DNA of 64,000 nucleotides from Gentiana macrophylla (GCA_026214975.1 JAOBSW010000948.1:124001-188000), one strand, 5' to 3'. Positions 14,666 through 27,981 are shown, counted from the first letter of the stretch. Program-made: numbers and translations. The notes: generated by a model not told the origin, from the sequence alone.

Positions 14666-16128
14666 CTAGGCATGGCTCGAGGCGGCCGGATCATAAGTCG
14701 ATTCTTGGAATGGATCTTGAAAATGTGTCGACATCCGAACCGAGCTATCTAATCCCATCGAACTCATCTCTCTCGTAACATCTGAAAAAGTGCTTCCCCA
14801 TCCCATCATGGTATGGCCAAATGATCCAAATCCTGCCCAATCAGATGTCGCAGCTGCCGTAATACCTGTCGAAAAATCCCCTACACCACTAGTTTGAAAT
14901 CCGAAAGAATGTGGCATTTGTTGGAAATCTGAGCGAGGTGGCATTGGTGGAATAAAGTCGGGCAAGGTATATGGCTGGGATTGGCAATGCGGAATATCCA
15001 TCTCGGCATAGGTAGGGTTTTGCAGTATATTCATTTGATATATACCTCGCATGCCTTGACGTAAATCTTCAGACCACTGCATATTCCTTTGCGCAAAAAC
15101 AGCCATATTGGCATTGGCACGATGAACATCATAAGCCATGGATTGAAACATGTCGTATGTGATGGTATTTGGAAGTTGAGTTTGAGTTTGACTGGATGAA
15201 GGAGGGACAGTAGTGGATGGAGTAGGTTGAGGTCGTTGGCGGTTAGGGTCCATAAAATCTATTCTTCCTGCCGGCCTAAGTGGTAAACTAGGACCTATAA
15301 GTGTGTCATCCACCATCATCAAATTATCATTTGGGAGCTCAGGGACACCTATCTGGCGACATAAGGAAGAAATAAAACATGGAAAAGACATGTGACTGCC
15401 TGGTTTGGCAGTTGAGACAAATTCTTGGCCCTTCATACATTACCCCGCCTACATCCACGGGTATATCATTGACCATAGCCCAAGCAATACACAGATCCTC
15501 TTTACCAAAAGATGTAAAATGACGAGTAGGGTAAGAGTGTGGCTAATAAAGCGTTTAATAGCTCTCATATCCCGTATACATTTTCCATAGGAAAACTGTT
15601 TTCATGCCCAGGCGGCAAGTGGGATCTAACTCATTACAGGCTAGTGAAACAATATAGTCAAAGTCTGAGCTCATCTAAATTCCATACAATTATAATAATC
15701 CTCATTTTACGGTATATCGGGGATACCATAAATAGCATTTATAATCCGAGGATCAAACGGTACCGTCCTAGTTCTTAGGTTGTGAGGTTAACTCACCATT
15801 TTCGTAGCATTATGAGTTGCTACCAGAGAATAAAATTCAGCTACTAAGGTTGTGTTAATTTCACCCTCCCTTAAACTAGCTAACTCCAACCAACATCGTT
15901 TTCAAAAATTTCCTTCACCTCCTTCCCAATTATTTGAAATCTAAGCCCCTCTATTGCAACTAAACACTTTCCAAACTTATTTTTCAACGCTTCTTAGCCT
16001 GCAGCAGACGCGGTTCTTTCAAAACTAACATTCAACTCTGCTTCCGTTAAAGGCCTAGTCTCTATAAGCGGGATTTGGGTTGGGATATTAGGTTTACGTT
16101 TTTTAGTGACTTTTGACGATTCGGCCAT
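14666..16128 (-). pseudogene. Element A 3' ORF (putative plant transposon protein type), frame-broken
   Basis: Starts at 16128 with MAESSKVTKKRKPN, a basic possible nuclear-localisation stretch, runs to 15994, and resumes in another frame from about 15436 to 14666. The C-terminal 256 codons are rich in Pro, Gln, Met and Ser. Position (downstream of integrase, before the 3' LTR) and composition fit the extra ORF of Athila elements, whose function is unknown. The middle part (15440-15990) is shattered by indels. The two visible ends are supported; family assignment is partly from position. Confidence 0.65.
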
Positions 16129-16549
16129 TCTATGATAGTGACATAATAACAAAAGAACAAAAACAACAACAAAAAAAAACAACACAAATGAGTAACAAAA
16201 ATAGTGAAATTAAATAAAAAAAATTGCTTAAAAAAAACGAAATTAACAAAATAAATGACTACAATGTTACCTTTTAAAGCTTAAAAGGTTGAAATTTGGC
16301 CGGAAAAGATGAAAATTCGCCGGAATGAAAGTTGAAGTTTTCCCTTGAAAATTCTTCAATTTAATTGAACATTTGAAGAGAAGAGAGGAAAATGAGAAGA
16401 GTATAAGGATTGGGGTAGTTTAATAGTAATGTTATGTGATAATTTGAAAAAAAAATTTGAATTGGAGAGGAGGGGTAATTTGTTTGAAGAAAAATGAAAG
16501 AAGAAGAAGGAGGAACCCGTTCCCTTTTTTTTTTAGGTTTTTCAGTCTT

Positions 16550-16585
16550 CGGATCGATCCGGAGTTAGGTCGGATCGATCCGACC
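16550..16585 (-). promoter_or_regulatory. Internal palindrome pair upstream of the element A 3' ORF
   Basis: CGGATCGATCCG at 16550-16561 and the perfect 18-bp palindrome GGTCGGATCGATCCGACC at 16568-16585. They lie about 420 bp upstream (minus) of the ATG of the 3' ORF. The same motif is in the LTR promoter. No clear TATA box is visible between here and the ATG. The rest of 16130-17320 is AT-rich noncoding sequence. Confidence 0.6.
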
Positions 16586-17327
16586 AAAATTTTTTTTTTT
16601 TTTTTTTCAAAAACTATTTAAAACTCAATAAAAATTTTATAAAACCTTAATAATACTTCTACAAATGTTTAATTAAAAATTTATAAAAACTTTTAATAAT
16701 TTCATAAAGATCCTTTATATAAAATTTTCAAAAGTTATATAAAAATTTTATAAATATTACAAAACTCATAAGGGTCCTAATTCCATTATTTCTAAATCTT
16801 CCAGGGTTCTAACATAACGTTCTATCAACCTAACCTTAAGAAATGAGGCGTTGAATTTTCTCTTTGATCTCCATCGGGATTTTCGGATAACCACCTAATC
16901 GTTCCTTCTTAACAACATTCAAACACTCATCCAGGATTTGGTTGTGCTTTCCTGCATTTCTCATCATGCTCACTTTTTCCACAAATTCTGCATCTCCTTA
17001 AAAACTTTGCCCTTCTCTTTACCGAACTTCTCGATTTTCCATTACATACTTCGTTAAATCTGATCTCTCTCAACAATTGCTTGTTTTTCTCAAAAACTGA
17101 AGCTTCTATTTTAAACGCGACATCTTTATCCAGGCCTAATTTCAAAAGCAAAATAAAAACTCTTATTCTATCTAAAAAAGACATCCAGTTCTTTACGTCT
17201 ATCCGGTAAAAGAGCGAAACTAGTTCAAACATATAAAACACGAGAAAAGTAGAGTAAAGATAAATAGCACTTGATATTGGTGATTTCAGGTTCCTCTCGC
17301 TTTTCAAAATTTGATTTTTCTGCTTTT

Positions 17328-20300
17328 TCAATTTGTCGGGGGATCAGTCAGTAGCATTACTTCTCCCTTCAGTGTGATTCCTTCTCCCTCCACAAATAAC
17401 TTCACTCTGTGGCCATTGGCTATAAAAGTCGTATTTCCATCAGTTAGTTCAACAGCTCCAGATTTGTAAACCCGTGTTACTTTAAATGGACCTGTCCATC
17501 TTGATTTAAGCTTTCCTGGAAATAACTTTAAACGTGAATTGTACAAGAGCACTCGATCACTACATGGAACTCACGACTATAGATTCTCTTATCGTGAAAA
17601 GATTTCGTGCGTTCTTGTGATTCGGCGTTTTCATAAGAATCGAGACGAAATTCTTCTAGTTCATCAATTGAAGCAATCTATGATCACCGATGACCTTAGG
17701 ATCGAAATTGAAATTTAATAGCCGAGAAGGCTCGGTGTTCTAACTCAACCTGGGAGATGACAAGACTTACCAAAGACTAACTTATAGGGAGAACAACCAA
17801 TTGGTGTTTTAAAAGCTGTTCTATATGCCCATAATGCATCGTCCAATTTAACTGCCCAGTTTTTACGATTTGAATCAACTGTTTTTTCCACGATTCTTTT
17901 GATTTCTCTATTCGACACCTCTACCTGCCCACTGGTTTGTGGATGATAGGGCGTTCCTAACTTATGTGTTACACCATATTTTCAACTATCTTGGTAAATG
18001 GTCTATTACAAAAGTGTGACCTCTATCACTAATGATAGCCCTCGGAATGCCATAACGGGTAAATATATTCTTTTAAGGAATCGTATGACAACTTTGGTAT
18101 CATTAGTGGGAAGAGCTTCAGACTTTCTACCCATTTTGAAACATAATCTACCATTACAAGAATAAATCTTTTTCCAAAAGATATAGGAAAGGTCCCATGA
18201 AATCTATACCCCAAACATCAAATAATTCACATTCTAAAATAGGTTGCATAGGCATTTCATGTTTTTAGATACATTTCCCCATTTTGACAAGACTCACAAG
18301 ATTTAACATACTTATAAGCATCTTTATATAGTGTAGGCCAATAAAAACCACATTGTAAAACTTTAAAAGCGGTTTTCCAACCTCCATGATGACCTCCCGC
18401 CTCACGATCATGACAAAATGATAAAACACTTAAAATTTCATTATCAGGCACACATTTTTACGATTATCCCATCCGAACATTTACGGAAAAGGTCCTGGTT
18501 TCTCCCGGTAATAAAATTTCAAGTCATAAAGAATTTCTTTTCATTTGCCAAGTCCAATGAGACGGAATATAATCACAGTTAAGTAATTAATGATATCTCC
18601 AAACCAAGGTGATATTTCCTTAGAAGGAATTCTATTCTTTAATAACTTTGCATGGTTGAAGGAGTATCTATTTTAAATAGTTGTTCATCAGAAATGAATC
18701 TTTAATTTCAATTCCTATTTCTTCATCATTTTCCATTCTACTTAGATGATCCGCTACTACATTCTCACTTTCCTTTTTTATCTTTAATTTCAATATCGAA
18801 TTCTTGAAGTAAGAGAATCCATCTAAGAAGGCGTGGTTTAGCATCTTTCTTACTTAGTAAATACTTCAAATTTGAATGGTGCGTATAAATTATTACCTTA
18901 GATCCAACAATATACGATCTAAACTTATCTAAGGCAAAAATTACAGCCAACAATTCTTTTTCTGTAGTTGCATAATTAAGTTGAGCTGCGTTTAGTGTGT
19001 GAGATGCATAGTAAATAGCTTTGAGAATTTTGTTATATCTTTGACCTAAAACAGCTCCTACAGCTAAATCACTCGCATCACACATAATCTCAAACGGCAA
19101 ACTCCAATCTGGTGCTACTAGCACTGGTGCAGTAGTCAACCTCGCTTTTAAGGTCTGAAAGGCTTCCATACATTTACTATCAAAGTTAAAAGGTACTTCC
19201 TTTTCAAGTAAATGACTTAGAGGCTTTGCTATTTTCGAGAAATCGGCAATGAACCTTCTATAAAATCCTGCATGTCCGAGAAATCCTCTTAGGGTTCTTA
19301 AATTAACTGGTGGAGGTAACTTTTCAATTACCTCAACTTTAGCTTTATCAACTTCAAAACCTTCTTCAGAGATTACGTGACCTAAAACAATTCCTTCGAT
19401 ACCATTAAATGACATTTTTCCCGATTTAGTACTAAATTGGTATCTTCACTGACGTTGTAACACTCGTTCTAAGTGTAACACACAAACATCAAATGAATCT
19501 CCATAAACACTAAAGTCATCCATAAAAATTTCTAAGAATTTCTCAACCATATCAAAAAAAATAGCCATCATACATCTTTGAAAGCGTAGTTGGTGCATTA
19601 CATAAACCAAACGGCATTCTTTTATAAGCAAAAGTTCCATAAGGACAAGTGAAAGTAGTTTTTCTCTATCTCTGCTTTGCAATGAATATCTCAAATATCA
19701 CGAATAACCATCTAAGAAGCAATAATACTTATGTCCACTTAAGCGTTCCAACATCCGAACTATGAATGGAAGTGGATGATGATCTTTCTTAGTATGATCA
19801 TTTAGTTTTCTAAAATCAATGCACATTCGATAACTTTGTAATCTCTCTTGTCGGAATCCATTCATTCTTTTCATTCTCTTTTCTTTGTGAAACCTCCTTT
19901 CTTTGGTACCACTTGAGTTGGACTAACCCATTCACTATCGATATGGGAAAAATTATCCCCATTTCTAATAGCTTAATGACCTCTTTCTTAACAATTAAAT
20001 CGCAAATTTGGGTTGAGGCGGCGTTGCGGTTGAATACAAGGTTTAGCATCTTCCTTCAGAATTATCTTATGAACGCAAATCTCAGGGCTAATACCTCGAA
20101 TATCGGCAACTGTCCATCCAAAAGCTTTCTTATGCTTTTTCAACATTCTAAGTAATTGATCTTCTTGTTGCTCGATTAAAGATGATGAAATAATAACGGT
20201 AATAGATTATCGTTTCAAGAAAAGCATACTTGATTTAAAGGTAGCGGTTTCAATTCCAGATTCTTAGGTGGATCTTCCAGGTGACGGTTTAAGAACCCGG

Positions 20301-20460
20301 TCCTTCTAGTTCTAATTCCAAATACTTATGCCATGATGGTTTAAAAGTAAAACTTCCTTTATCTAGAGAAAGAATTATCTCTTTCATTTCAGTTGTCTTT
20401 CTCATCTCCCTTATAGATAGATAGAGTTAAGCATTCTTCTAATCTGTCTTCAAAAGTTGG
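17328..20460 (-). pseudogene. Element A pol: reverse transcriptase, RNase H, integrase
   Basis: From right to left: RT with the FMDD catalytic box (IFMDDFSVYGDSF near 19510), RNase H at 18765-19415 ([50 protein letters not shown]), integrase zinc finger at 18257-18451 (CHDREAGGHHGG and CESCQ), a broken catalytic core near 18030-18214, and the integrase C terminus at 17328-17552 ([13 protein letters not shown]). In RNase H the usual YTDHS motif reads YTHHS, losing a catalytic Asp. Several frameshifts separate these pieces. Gene order is that of Ty3/gypsy. Confidence 0.9.
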
Positions 20461-20470
20461 TAATCGATTA

Positions 20471-22144
20471 TCATAGAGCAGAATGAATATCTTCTATAAA
20501 AGAACATGATTCTGGTGATTTGTATGGATGGTTCATAGCTTTGAAAATATTGAAAGTAACTTCATCTTCATTGACTCTCAAAATTAACTCTCCTTTCTGG
20601 ACATCTATTAAAGTTCTTCCTGTAGCTAGAAACGGTCGACCTAAGATAAGTGGCGCTGAATATCCTTCTTCCATTTCCATAACTACAAAATCTACTGGAA
20701 AATAGAACTTGTCTACTTTAACCAATACGTCTTCAATAATTCCTTTAGGGTATTTAATCGATCTATTTGCCATTTGCAGAGTCATCTCAGTCTTCGTAAG
20801 ATTTCCTATGCCTAGCTTCTTATAATCCTCATAAGACATGAGATTTATACTAGCTCCAAGATCACATAAGACCTTCTTAAACAGAAATCCTCCAATTTCA
20901 CATGGAATGGTAAAACTTCCAGGATCTTTCAGTTTAGGTGGTAACTTATCTTTGCAAAAGCTACCAGAACATTTTTCATTTAGGCATATATTCTCATATT
21001 CCTCTAGTTTTTCTTGTTGTGAATATCTTTTGAAACTTTCCGTAGCAGGCATACTAATGAGAGCTTCGATAACAGGGATATTAACATGAATATGACGAAA
21101 AGTATCAAGGAAACGTGCATACTTTTGATCAGTTTTAATCTTTTTAATTTGATCTTTAGGTGGGTAAGGTAAAGATTCTAAATCTACAACCTTTGATCCC
21201 AAAGTCATTTTCTCTTTTCCTTTCTCCTTAAACCTTTGAGTATTACTTGATCGCCAAGTATCATGATCTTGAGTTTTTTCTTTTAAAACATTCCCTGAAT
21301 CTACTTCAAATTCCTTCAGTTCTTCTTGTTTCTCATCCTTGTTTTCATTATCCTCTATTCTAACATGTTCTTTGAATAAATTCCTTAAATCTTTATCCAT
21401 GGGATCCTTCAAAATCCTAGGGATTTTTACCCATTTTTCACCTTCATTCTCAGGTTCCAAACTTCTATTCCTTTTCAAGAAATTCTCTATGATTTCTTCT
21501 TCCTCACCAGTGAATTCAATTTCATCTTTAGTTTCATCATTTTTTCCATCTAAATCATTTTCTACCTCATTATTACCGAAGTTTTCTACTCCATTACTAC
21601 CACAGAGTTTTCTACTTCTCGTAACTACAACATTTACCTCTCTTGGGTTTCTTTCAGTATTGCTTGGTAATCCTCCAGGTGGTCTACTGTTGTTACGTTC
21701 ACCTTCCCTACTCAAATGATCTTCCATATTCCTCAATGAGGCTTCTATCGTTCTCATTCTGGTATCATGTCCACTCATAGATGTTTTCATTGTATTCATA
21801 TCTTTAGTGACTGTACCAATAGAAGTCATCATTGTTTCTATATTCTTAGCTTGAGTAGATACTACACCCATCATATTTTCCATTAGTTTTTCCCATTTTT
21901 CAACTCCTTCTGCAGGTTGAGTTGAACTTTGAGTTACTGGTATACTTTGAGTGGTATGTTGAGGATAGGATCTAGGTAATGATTGTAAATTCTGATTAGA
22001 TGTGTTTTCTTGATAGACTTGATTATTATGCATATTCCTATATGGGATTTGGATATGGCGGTTGTCCTTGCTTACTAGGGTTTTAGGACCATCGATAAGT
22101 AGGGTGATCTCTTCTAATAGCATTAAACGAGTTTGAGTATGCAT
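20471..22144 (-). pseudogene. Element A gag C-terminal part and aspartic protease
   Basis: One open frame of 557 codons. The N-terminal half is a charged, Asn/Glu-rich linker. The C-terminal third is the retroviral-type protease: CDLGASINLMSYEDYKKLG carries the DLGA active-site variant usual in Athila, followed by LILGRPFLATGRTLIDV, the conserved flap/ILG region. The protease would process the Gag-Pol polyprotein. The frame is intact here but disconnected from gag upstream and RT downstream by frameshifts. Confidence 0.88.
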
Positions 22145-22149
22145 TGTTC

Positions 22150-23305
22150 AAATTCTATCTTCTTTGAAGAAAACTCACCTCCTCTCTTGAATATCCTGTC
22201 GGTTCTTCAATCCCTAATGGCATATTATCTGATTTGAGTATTCGGTTGGTGTACTATTTTCTAAAATTTGGTTTTTGTTTGATTGTAGGCCATCAAATTT
22301 CCTACTCAAATTTTCTAAATGTGCTAGAACTTCCGTATTAGATGTACATTCTCCTGCGCAAAGCTACTTTTCCGGTGCTAGAACCGGTTTCCCACATTAC
22401 ATTATTTTTGGAAATCTTTTCTAAGGCATCGTAAACTATTTGGGCTTCACTCATCATTAAAGAACCACCACATGCATGATCTACATCCATACGTGAATCT
22501 TTTCTTAATTTACTGACAGAGAAAAGCTGAATTTGCATATCTAAGGAATAACCATGATCGGGACAAGCTCTTAACAATTTTTTAAATCTTTCCCAGGCAT
22601 TCCCGGGCGTTTCTTCAGATCCTTGTCTAAAGTTAGCAACCTCAACTTTTAATTCCAAATTTCGTCCAGGAGTGAAATATTGTTTCAGAAATTCAGTTTG
22701 AATCTCCTCCCAACTTGTAAGTGAATGATGTGGAAGAGACATAAACCAATCTCGGGCTCGTCCTTTTAAAGAAAAAGGAAACATAGTCATCCTCGTTAAT
22801 TCCTTATGAGCACCTTGACTTTTGGCTGTATTGCACAGTTCTTCAAAAAGATAGAGATGATGATGTGGATCTTCATCATCCTCTCCTAGGAATTGGGCTC
22901 TTGCGTCAATTAAACCAAAAAGATGAGATTTAATCTCGAAATTATTCGCTCCTTCATTAGGTAAAAGTATGGGATTATTAGTCTGGTTTCTTCTTATGGT
23001 TTGATCACGAGATAGTCTCGGGTTTGGTGGGTTATTACGATTATTACGGTTCCGATTCGATTATTTCTATTATTATTTTGATTATTAGGGTTAACGGGGT
23101 TTTGTCCATGCCTAGAGCATGTTCCGATACTTGTTCGGTGTTTCATCACCGATTTGACCATTCTCGTATTTTTGTTTGAAGATGATTCGTCGGGATTTCC
23201 ACGACTAGTATGACCACGTTTATTCTCTACTCTTAACTGCCTTTCGTAAGTGTTTATGTCAGACTTATAAGGAGTGAGCGGGGCCTTACCACTTCTGGTC
23301 ATCAA
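22150..23305 (-). pseudogene. Element A gag
   Basis: Starts at 23305 with MMTRSGKAPLTPY, an N-terminal style seen in Athila Gag. The core at 22338-22790 has MFPFSLKGRARDW, LTSWEEIQTEFLKQYF and NAWERFKKLLRACPDHG, the retrotransposon Gag signature that forms the capsid-like particle. Between them (22800-23000) the frame shifts but the text (LFEELCNTAKSQ) continues. As read, the gene is broken at least twice. Confidence 0.88.
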
Positions 23306-23481
23306 CTAACGAAAATAGAAAATACACGACTTTTGTAAAAGAAGAAAATCGGTAACTAAAAGAAAGTAGATACCAACGAAAAATAAAATAGAAATGAGAT
23401 AAGAAAAGTGTTGACTTATTCTCGAGAATTTTGAGCTAATACAAGTAGTAACCATAGACACAAAGAAAGAAATTAGCGACG

Positions 23482-23522
23482 CCCCGGCAACGGCGCCGAA
23501 AAGTCGACCCCGGCAACGGCGC
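23482..23522 (-). other. Primer-binding site of element A, tandemly duplicated
   Basis: The plus strand carries CCCCGGCAACGGCGCC at 23482-23497 and CCCCGGCAACGGCGC at 23508-23522, 26 bp apart. Both are the 3' end of tRNA-Asp, so on the minus strand both are binding sites for the reverse-transcription primer. The copy nearer the LTR reads CGCA instead of CGCCA, so its last tRNA pairing bases are altered; the farther copy ends CGCCG. Confidence 0.8.
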
Positions 23523-23530
23523 AGAAAGGC

Positions 23531-25502
23531 GACGTGGCCTTTTCTAGTGCTAATACGGTCCTTAACCGACAAATGTATCGGGTCAAAGCTTGTAGTGCTA
23601 GTATGGTGAGTCGATTGTGTGTCGAATCCTCGAGGGAACTTGGTAATTCTTCTAAGTGTGGTTAAACACCAAAGAAGTCATTATTAACTCGATCTAAACC
23701 GCAATTTTATAACACAGATCACTACTATTCTACTTAATATAAAATAAATGCGTAATTTAAAAGTTATTCTAATATAATATATATAGATATATAAATATAT
23801 ATAGATGTACATAAATTGCAAAATATATATATAAATATAAATATATAGATACCAATATATAGAACTAGCCAAAGTTTATATAATTGATTTATACGATCTT
23901 TTCGAAGAGCGGAATGTGCTCGATCTTCCCTTACATATTAAGTCCAATTGAGTAAATGAAACGGTGCACTCTCGAGGTTAACAATTCCTTCTCACACGGC
24001 GTATGAAATTGTCATATGTCATTGTCATCAGTTCAATCTCCACAACTGCCCCATGCTAATCTCGGTTAGTCCACGAGTAGTGCAGTACAAATCTACCCGG
24101 ATAAAAGAGGTTATTCCATTTGTCGACGGCCGATGTTATTCAAAAGGCTCCGATTGTCGAGCGGATCGATTTAACTTTCGGTGTTAGTTTCAATTAAAGC
24201 TGTTGATTTTAACATTATTACGATCTCGAGCACAATTTTAACAAGATCCATCTTTCCCAAGACAAATCGCTTCGGTTAGAAATAGGATTCCGTAGTGCCG
24301 CCAAGACGGCCAATTTTACCCTCGGTTTTTCTATCTTTTATCTCATATCCTAACTTCTCTGGTCAGTTCATCGTTAGGTTATATGGTGCGATTCATCTTG
24401 GTTAATTACGTCAATCCGAATATTATCAATACGTTACAGAATAGAAAAAGATTCAATTAACTCAATTTTAATCAATTTTACTTAGACAACATTCATTTAC
24501 CGAAAAGATCGAAATAAAACAATTACATAACTTTGGCTAGTTATTAGATCTAGCCTAATAACATTATAAAAAGATAAAAAACAAACATAACAAACATAAA
24601 TACTTAAGAAATTTTACCCGATTACAACTGTTGAATCAGAAGCTGTATTCTTCCGGATATTACAACGACTTCAACAACACTGATCTTCTGATAATTTCTC
24701 GAGCATTATAACGATACTAATTTATTTATGGCATAAGGCCTATATACATACTACTACTACTTAAGAAAAAGAGGTTAAGAAAATATATTGGTACTCCTCG
24801 TGTATCGCAAAGTTCGCTTTCTTCTTATAGGCAAGATTTCCAGGGCGGATCGATCCGGGAATAAAAATCTTATCCCCGTGATTATTTCTGCGGGACCACA
24901 TCTTTGGATAATCATTATGTTTCCTCGGATCGATCCGAGGTAAATCGGATTGATCCGGGTAGCTTTTTATTCCATAACTTGATCTGAAACTTGATAAAAT
25001 CATAACTTGAGCTCTGGATCTCCAAATGACATAATTCAAAAAGCGTTGGAAAGTTCTTGAAAAGATCTATAACTTCCATGAAGGACTCTTCTTCAGAAAA
25101 TGCCTTTTTGATGGGCCATTTGTTCGTCGAAAATATAATTCGATAATGGTGTCACGAACCATTGATCCACTTGAATTTTAAATCTCGTGGCACTTCCTTA
25201 CTTCCTTCAAAAGATACGATCTTACTTCAAAAAGTGTCGTCACTCGGGGTCTTGGTTTACCTAAAATCTGCAAATAAAATACCAAAAATACCCACGTAAA
25301 TCTGACACGACACTCCGGTTATTAACCCGGTACAAAATTTATAACTTTTTATCACTTTTACTAGATTTTTATAGTATTTAGATTTATTCATAACTATTAA
25401 TATTTTATAAGATTATCGTTATAATTTCTTATATTTTATATAAAAAGAGTCGATAACGTATATAAAATATCGTAATTTTTATCATATAAATGTTATACAT
25501 CA
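23531..25502 (-). repeat. 5' LTR of element A (about 1972 bp)
   Basis: Homologous end to end with 9471-11450. The inner edge reads GACGTGGCC beside the primer-binding site; the outer edge TTATACATCA is followed by the GTACA target duplication. It has three palindromes (24846-24858, 24923-24940, 24946-24958) against four in the partner LTR; the first two appear to have collapsed into one. Confidence 0.9.
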
Positions 25503-26226
25503 GTACATCACAGTATAGTAAATGAGAGTCAAGGTCGATCCCACAGAGACAATGCAACTTATACATATAAACGATTCTAACCTAATTAAGAAGCAACATA
25601 GAGGCGGTCATTGACCAACAATAACACAAAAAAAGAAAACAAATCTGGTATACCTCCCCCTCTCCTCACCGATCTACTAACTTGGATTAGTTAATCGTTA
25701 TGTTTACTTTCCCACATAATTTCCTTAAATTAATTGTGAGCATTTTATCATATTTATCAGCTATGGGTGCAATTCCTACTCCTATCTACTCTGACAATGG
25801 AAGTAGACAATCTATACGCAAGCTACCCTCCTTAATTGGTCCGTAATAGCCCATATGCATAAAGAACTAGAACTGCCGATATTGAGCGTTACCTCATACC
25901 GCTAACCCTCCTGAGCGGTGGCCGACACTAACCAAAGACGCGTTCACAGGGTCCATCAAGACTATGTCCTAATTAACACTTCACTTGCGGTCCTTCATGT
26001 TAATTTACGAATTACGAATACTAGATTGGCCAGACCTATTACTCGTTTTAATTATTTCTGCCGATCCACGTAGTTGTAGTGAATCCCAGTTTAGGTTTTC
26101 TAAAATATGCCTCGGTAAACCGGTATAGACCGCCGGGTTACCGAGGGCGGCTTTTCTTAATTTCTGGATCTACATTGCTCAATACGATTAAAATAAGTAA
26201 ATTATGGGGTTGTTAAACATGCAGAT

Positions 26227-27981
26227 TGTTGGAAATAAAATTTATGTTTTGATGATAATTCATCATATTTATTCAGAGTATTATCTTAACCTCATTGATG
26301 AAGTGTTGAATCTAGCTGTTATAGTGAAAAGCTAAAAGATGTCTAGAACTGAATGTTTAGGTTTTACTAGAGTCTGATATTTGTATAGGTTACATCAAAC
26401 AAGCACTGTAATAGTTAGTGTGTCGTAAAACTGAAAACTGGAAGTCATTTAGAAAACTGGAAATCATCAAGATAAACAAACCGACTCGGGATACACGAAT
26501 ATGGCCCGAAGAAGATAAGTTCATTTGAGGACACAGACTCGGTTGGCTTATCTAGAAGATGAAGAACCGAGGGTCTGACTCGATTATGGAAGATTATAGA
26601 ACTGAGGGTTCAAACTCAGTTATGAAGACTATGTCGAGACTGTAAAGTTAGACTTCAGGCAAGATTGTGGTGACCTGAACTGACTTTATGGATCTTATAT
26701 GAAGACCTAAGAATCATAAGGACAATGAATTCTTAGAAGACAATGAGTCATGGTGTACTCTGATTAAGTCAATTATAATCAAATGAAAAACTAGAGTACA
26801 GATATTTGAAGAAGAGTAAAATCTCAATTAACGCTCCAAGTCAGTCAAGAAACTGATAAGTGATAATCTCAGTACAAAACTGATAAGGAAACTCAGTTGT
26901 ATATATCAGTCATCCGATAAACTGATAGTACAGTCGAACGTTATAAAGGAAGCAATTTTATTGGATGAATTAGTGACACAGCAGAACAGTTAGAAAATAT
27001 ATCCGTTATAAGATAGACGTTGAGACAATTCGAATTCAAGCCAAATGAACGTTGGACCTCACACTATAAATAGATGACTTTGCACCAAGGGTTAAAAACG
27101 AAGATTTAACAGATTTACAAGAATATTTGTGCATTAGTCTTTCTATTCGAATTGCTATCACCTCTGTGCTATAACAAGATCACATTTAGAATTTCTTCAA
27201 GTGTTCAAGCTACAAAGAATTTATCAAGAATCAGACACTTTGAAGAACCACAAACAAGAATCAATTCATTGATTCTCAACCCAACTTTGATTCTTTATCA
27301 AAGGTTTAGACTGTGAAGCAAACCGGGAAAGTTTTGTCAAGGGCAGTTGTTGCAAGCGATCAGGTGATTTGTGTTTGTGGTGTTAGGTGGTGAAGAGGCA
27401 ATTCAAGCCTCCAGGACCAAGTGTTCAAGCAATTGAAGAAGCGACAATTCTACTGTTCTACAAGCTGTTTAGATAGTGAAGCTAGGTATTAGCCAAGGAC
27501 TATTGTTTAGGACTTTTTGTAATGATTCACCTCAAGAAGTTCTAGTGGAATTTTCCTCCGCACCACAGGGGAAGAGAGGACGTACATGATTACACCACCT
27601 GGAACCTCTATGATATTCGCCTTATTTACTTTACGCATTTATTTATTTACTCAGCACTTACTTACATCATTTTGATAATTGATTGTTATACACTTCACAG
27701 TTCACAAACTGACATTCATCAGAATTCAGTTTACCACACTCAGCTTTCATAAAAGAATAACAAGATCAAGAAAAAGGCTTGAAATATATCCGCTGCCGGT
27801 TGACTTAGCTTTTGCTTAAATCGGTTTGACTTAATCTCAGCTCAGTAGCTTAACTCCACACAAGTTTTAACTGAACCTTAATTTGTTTTAAAACCAGTTT
27901 AGGAAAGTTTTTGGTGACAAGTTTATTCACCCCCCCCCCCCCCCTCTCTAGACTTGTGTTAGCCTTTCCAAGGGACCAACA
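26227..27981 (+). mobile_element. Copia-type solo LTR (1755 bp)
   Basis: Bounded by TGTTGGAA and GGACCAACA (TGTTGG...CCAACA inverted ends) and flanked by a perfect 5-bp target duplication CAGAT (26222-26226 and 27982-27986). The C-run followed by CTCTCTAGACTTGTGTTAG near 27930-27960 and the closing AAGGGACCAACA are typical of SIRE-like copia LTRs. No internal region is present, so it is a solo LTR formed by recombination. It sits inside the B2 LTR. Confidence 0.92.

Larger units (their letters stand above)
9471..25502 (-). mobile_element. Element A: full-length Ty3/gypsy Athila-type retrotransposon (16.0 kb)
   Basis: Two long LTRs (9471-11450 and 23531-25502) flank a minus-strand internal region with tRNA-Asp primer-binding sites, gag, protease, RT, RNase H, integrase, a long gap, and a 3' ORF of the putative plant transposon protein type. 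The 5-bp target duplication GTACA is perfect (9466-9470 and 25503-25507). The insertion split the B2 LTR. tRNA-Asp priming, long LTRs and the extra 3' ORF are Athila features. Many frameshifts make it non-autonomous as read. Confidence 0.93.

Noticed and set aside
10774..16585. CGGATCGATCCG copies as cloning or adapter contamination
   Set aside because: They lie at homologous places in both LTRs with differing flanks and sequence drift, so they are native.
21339..21719. Plus-strand Ser-rich frame
   Set aside because: It is the antisense shadow of the element A gag/protease frame.
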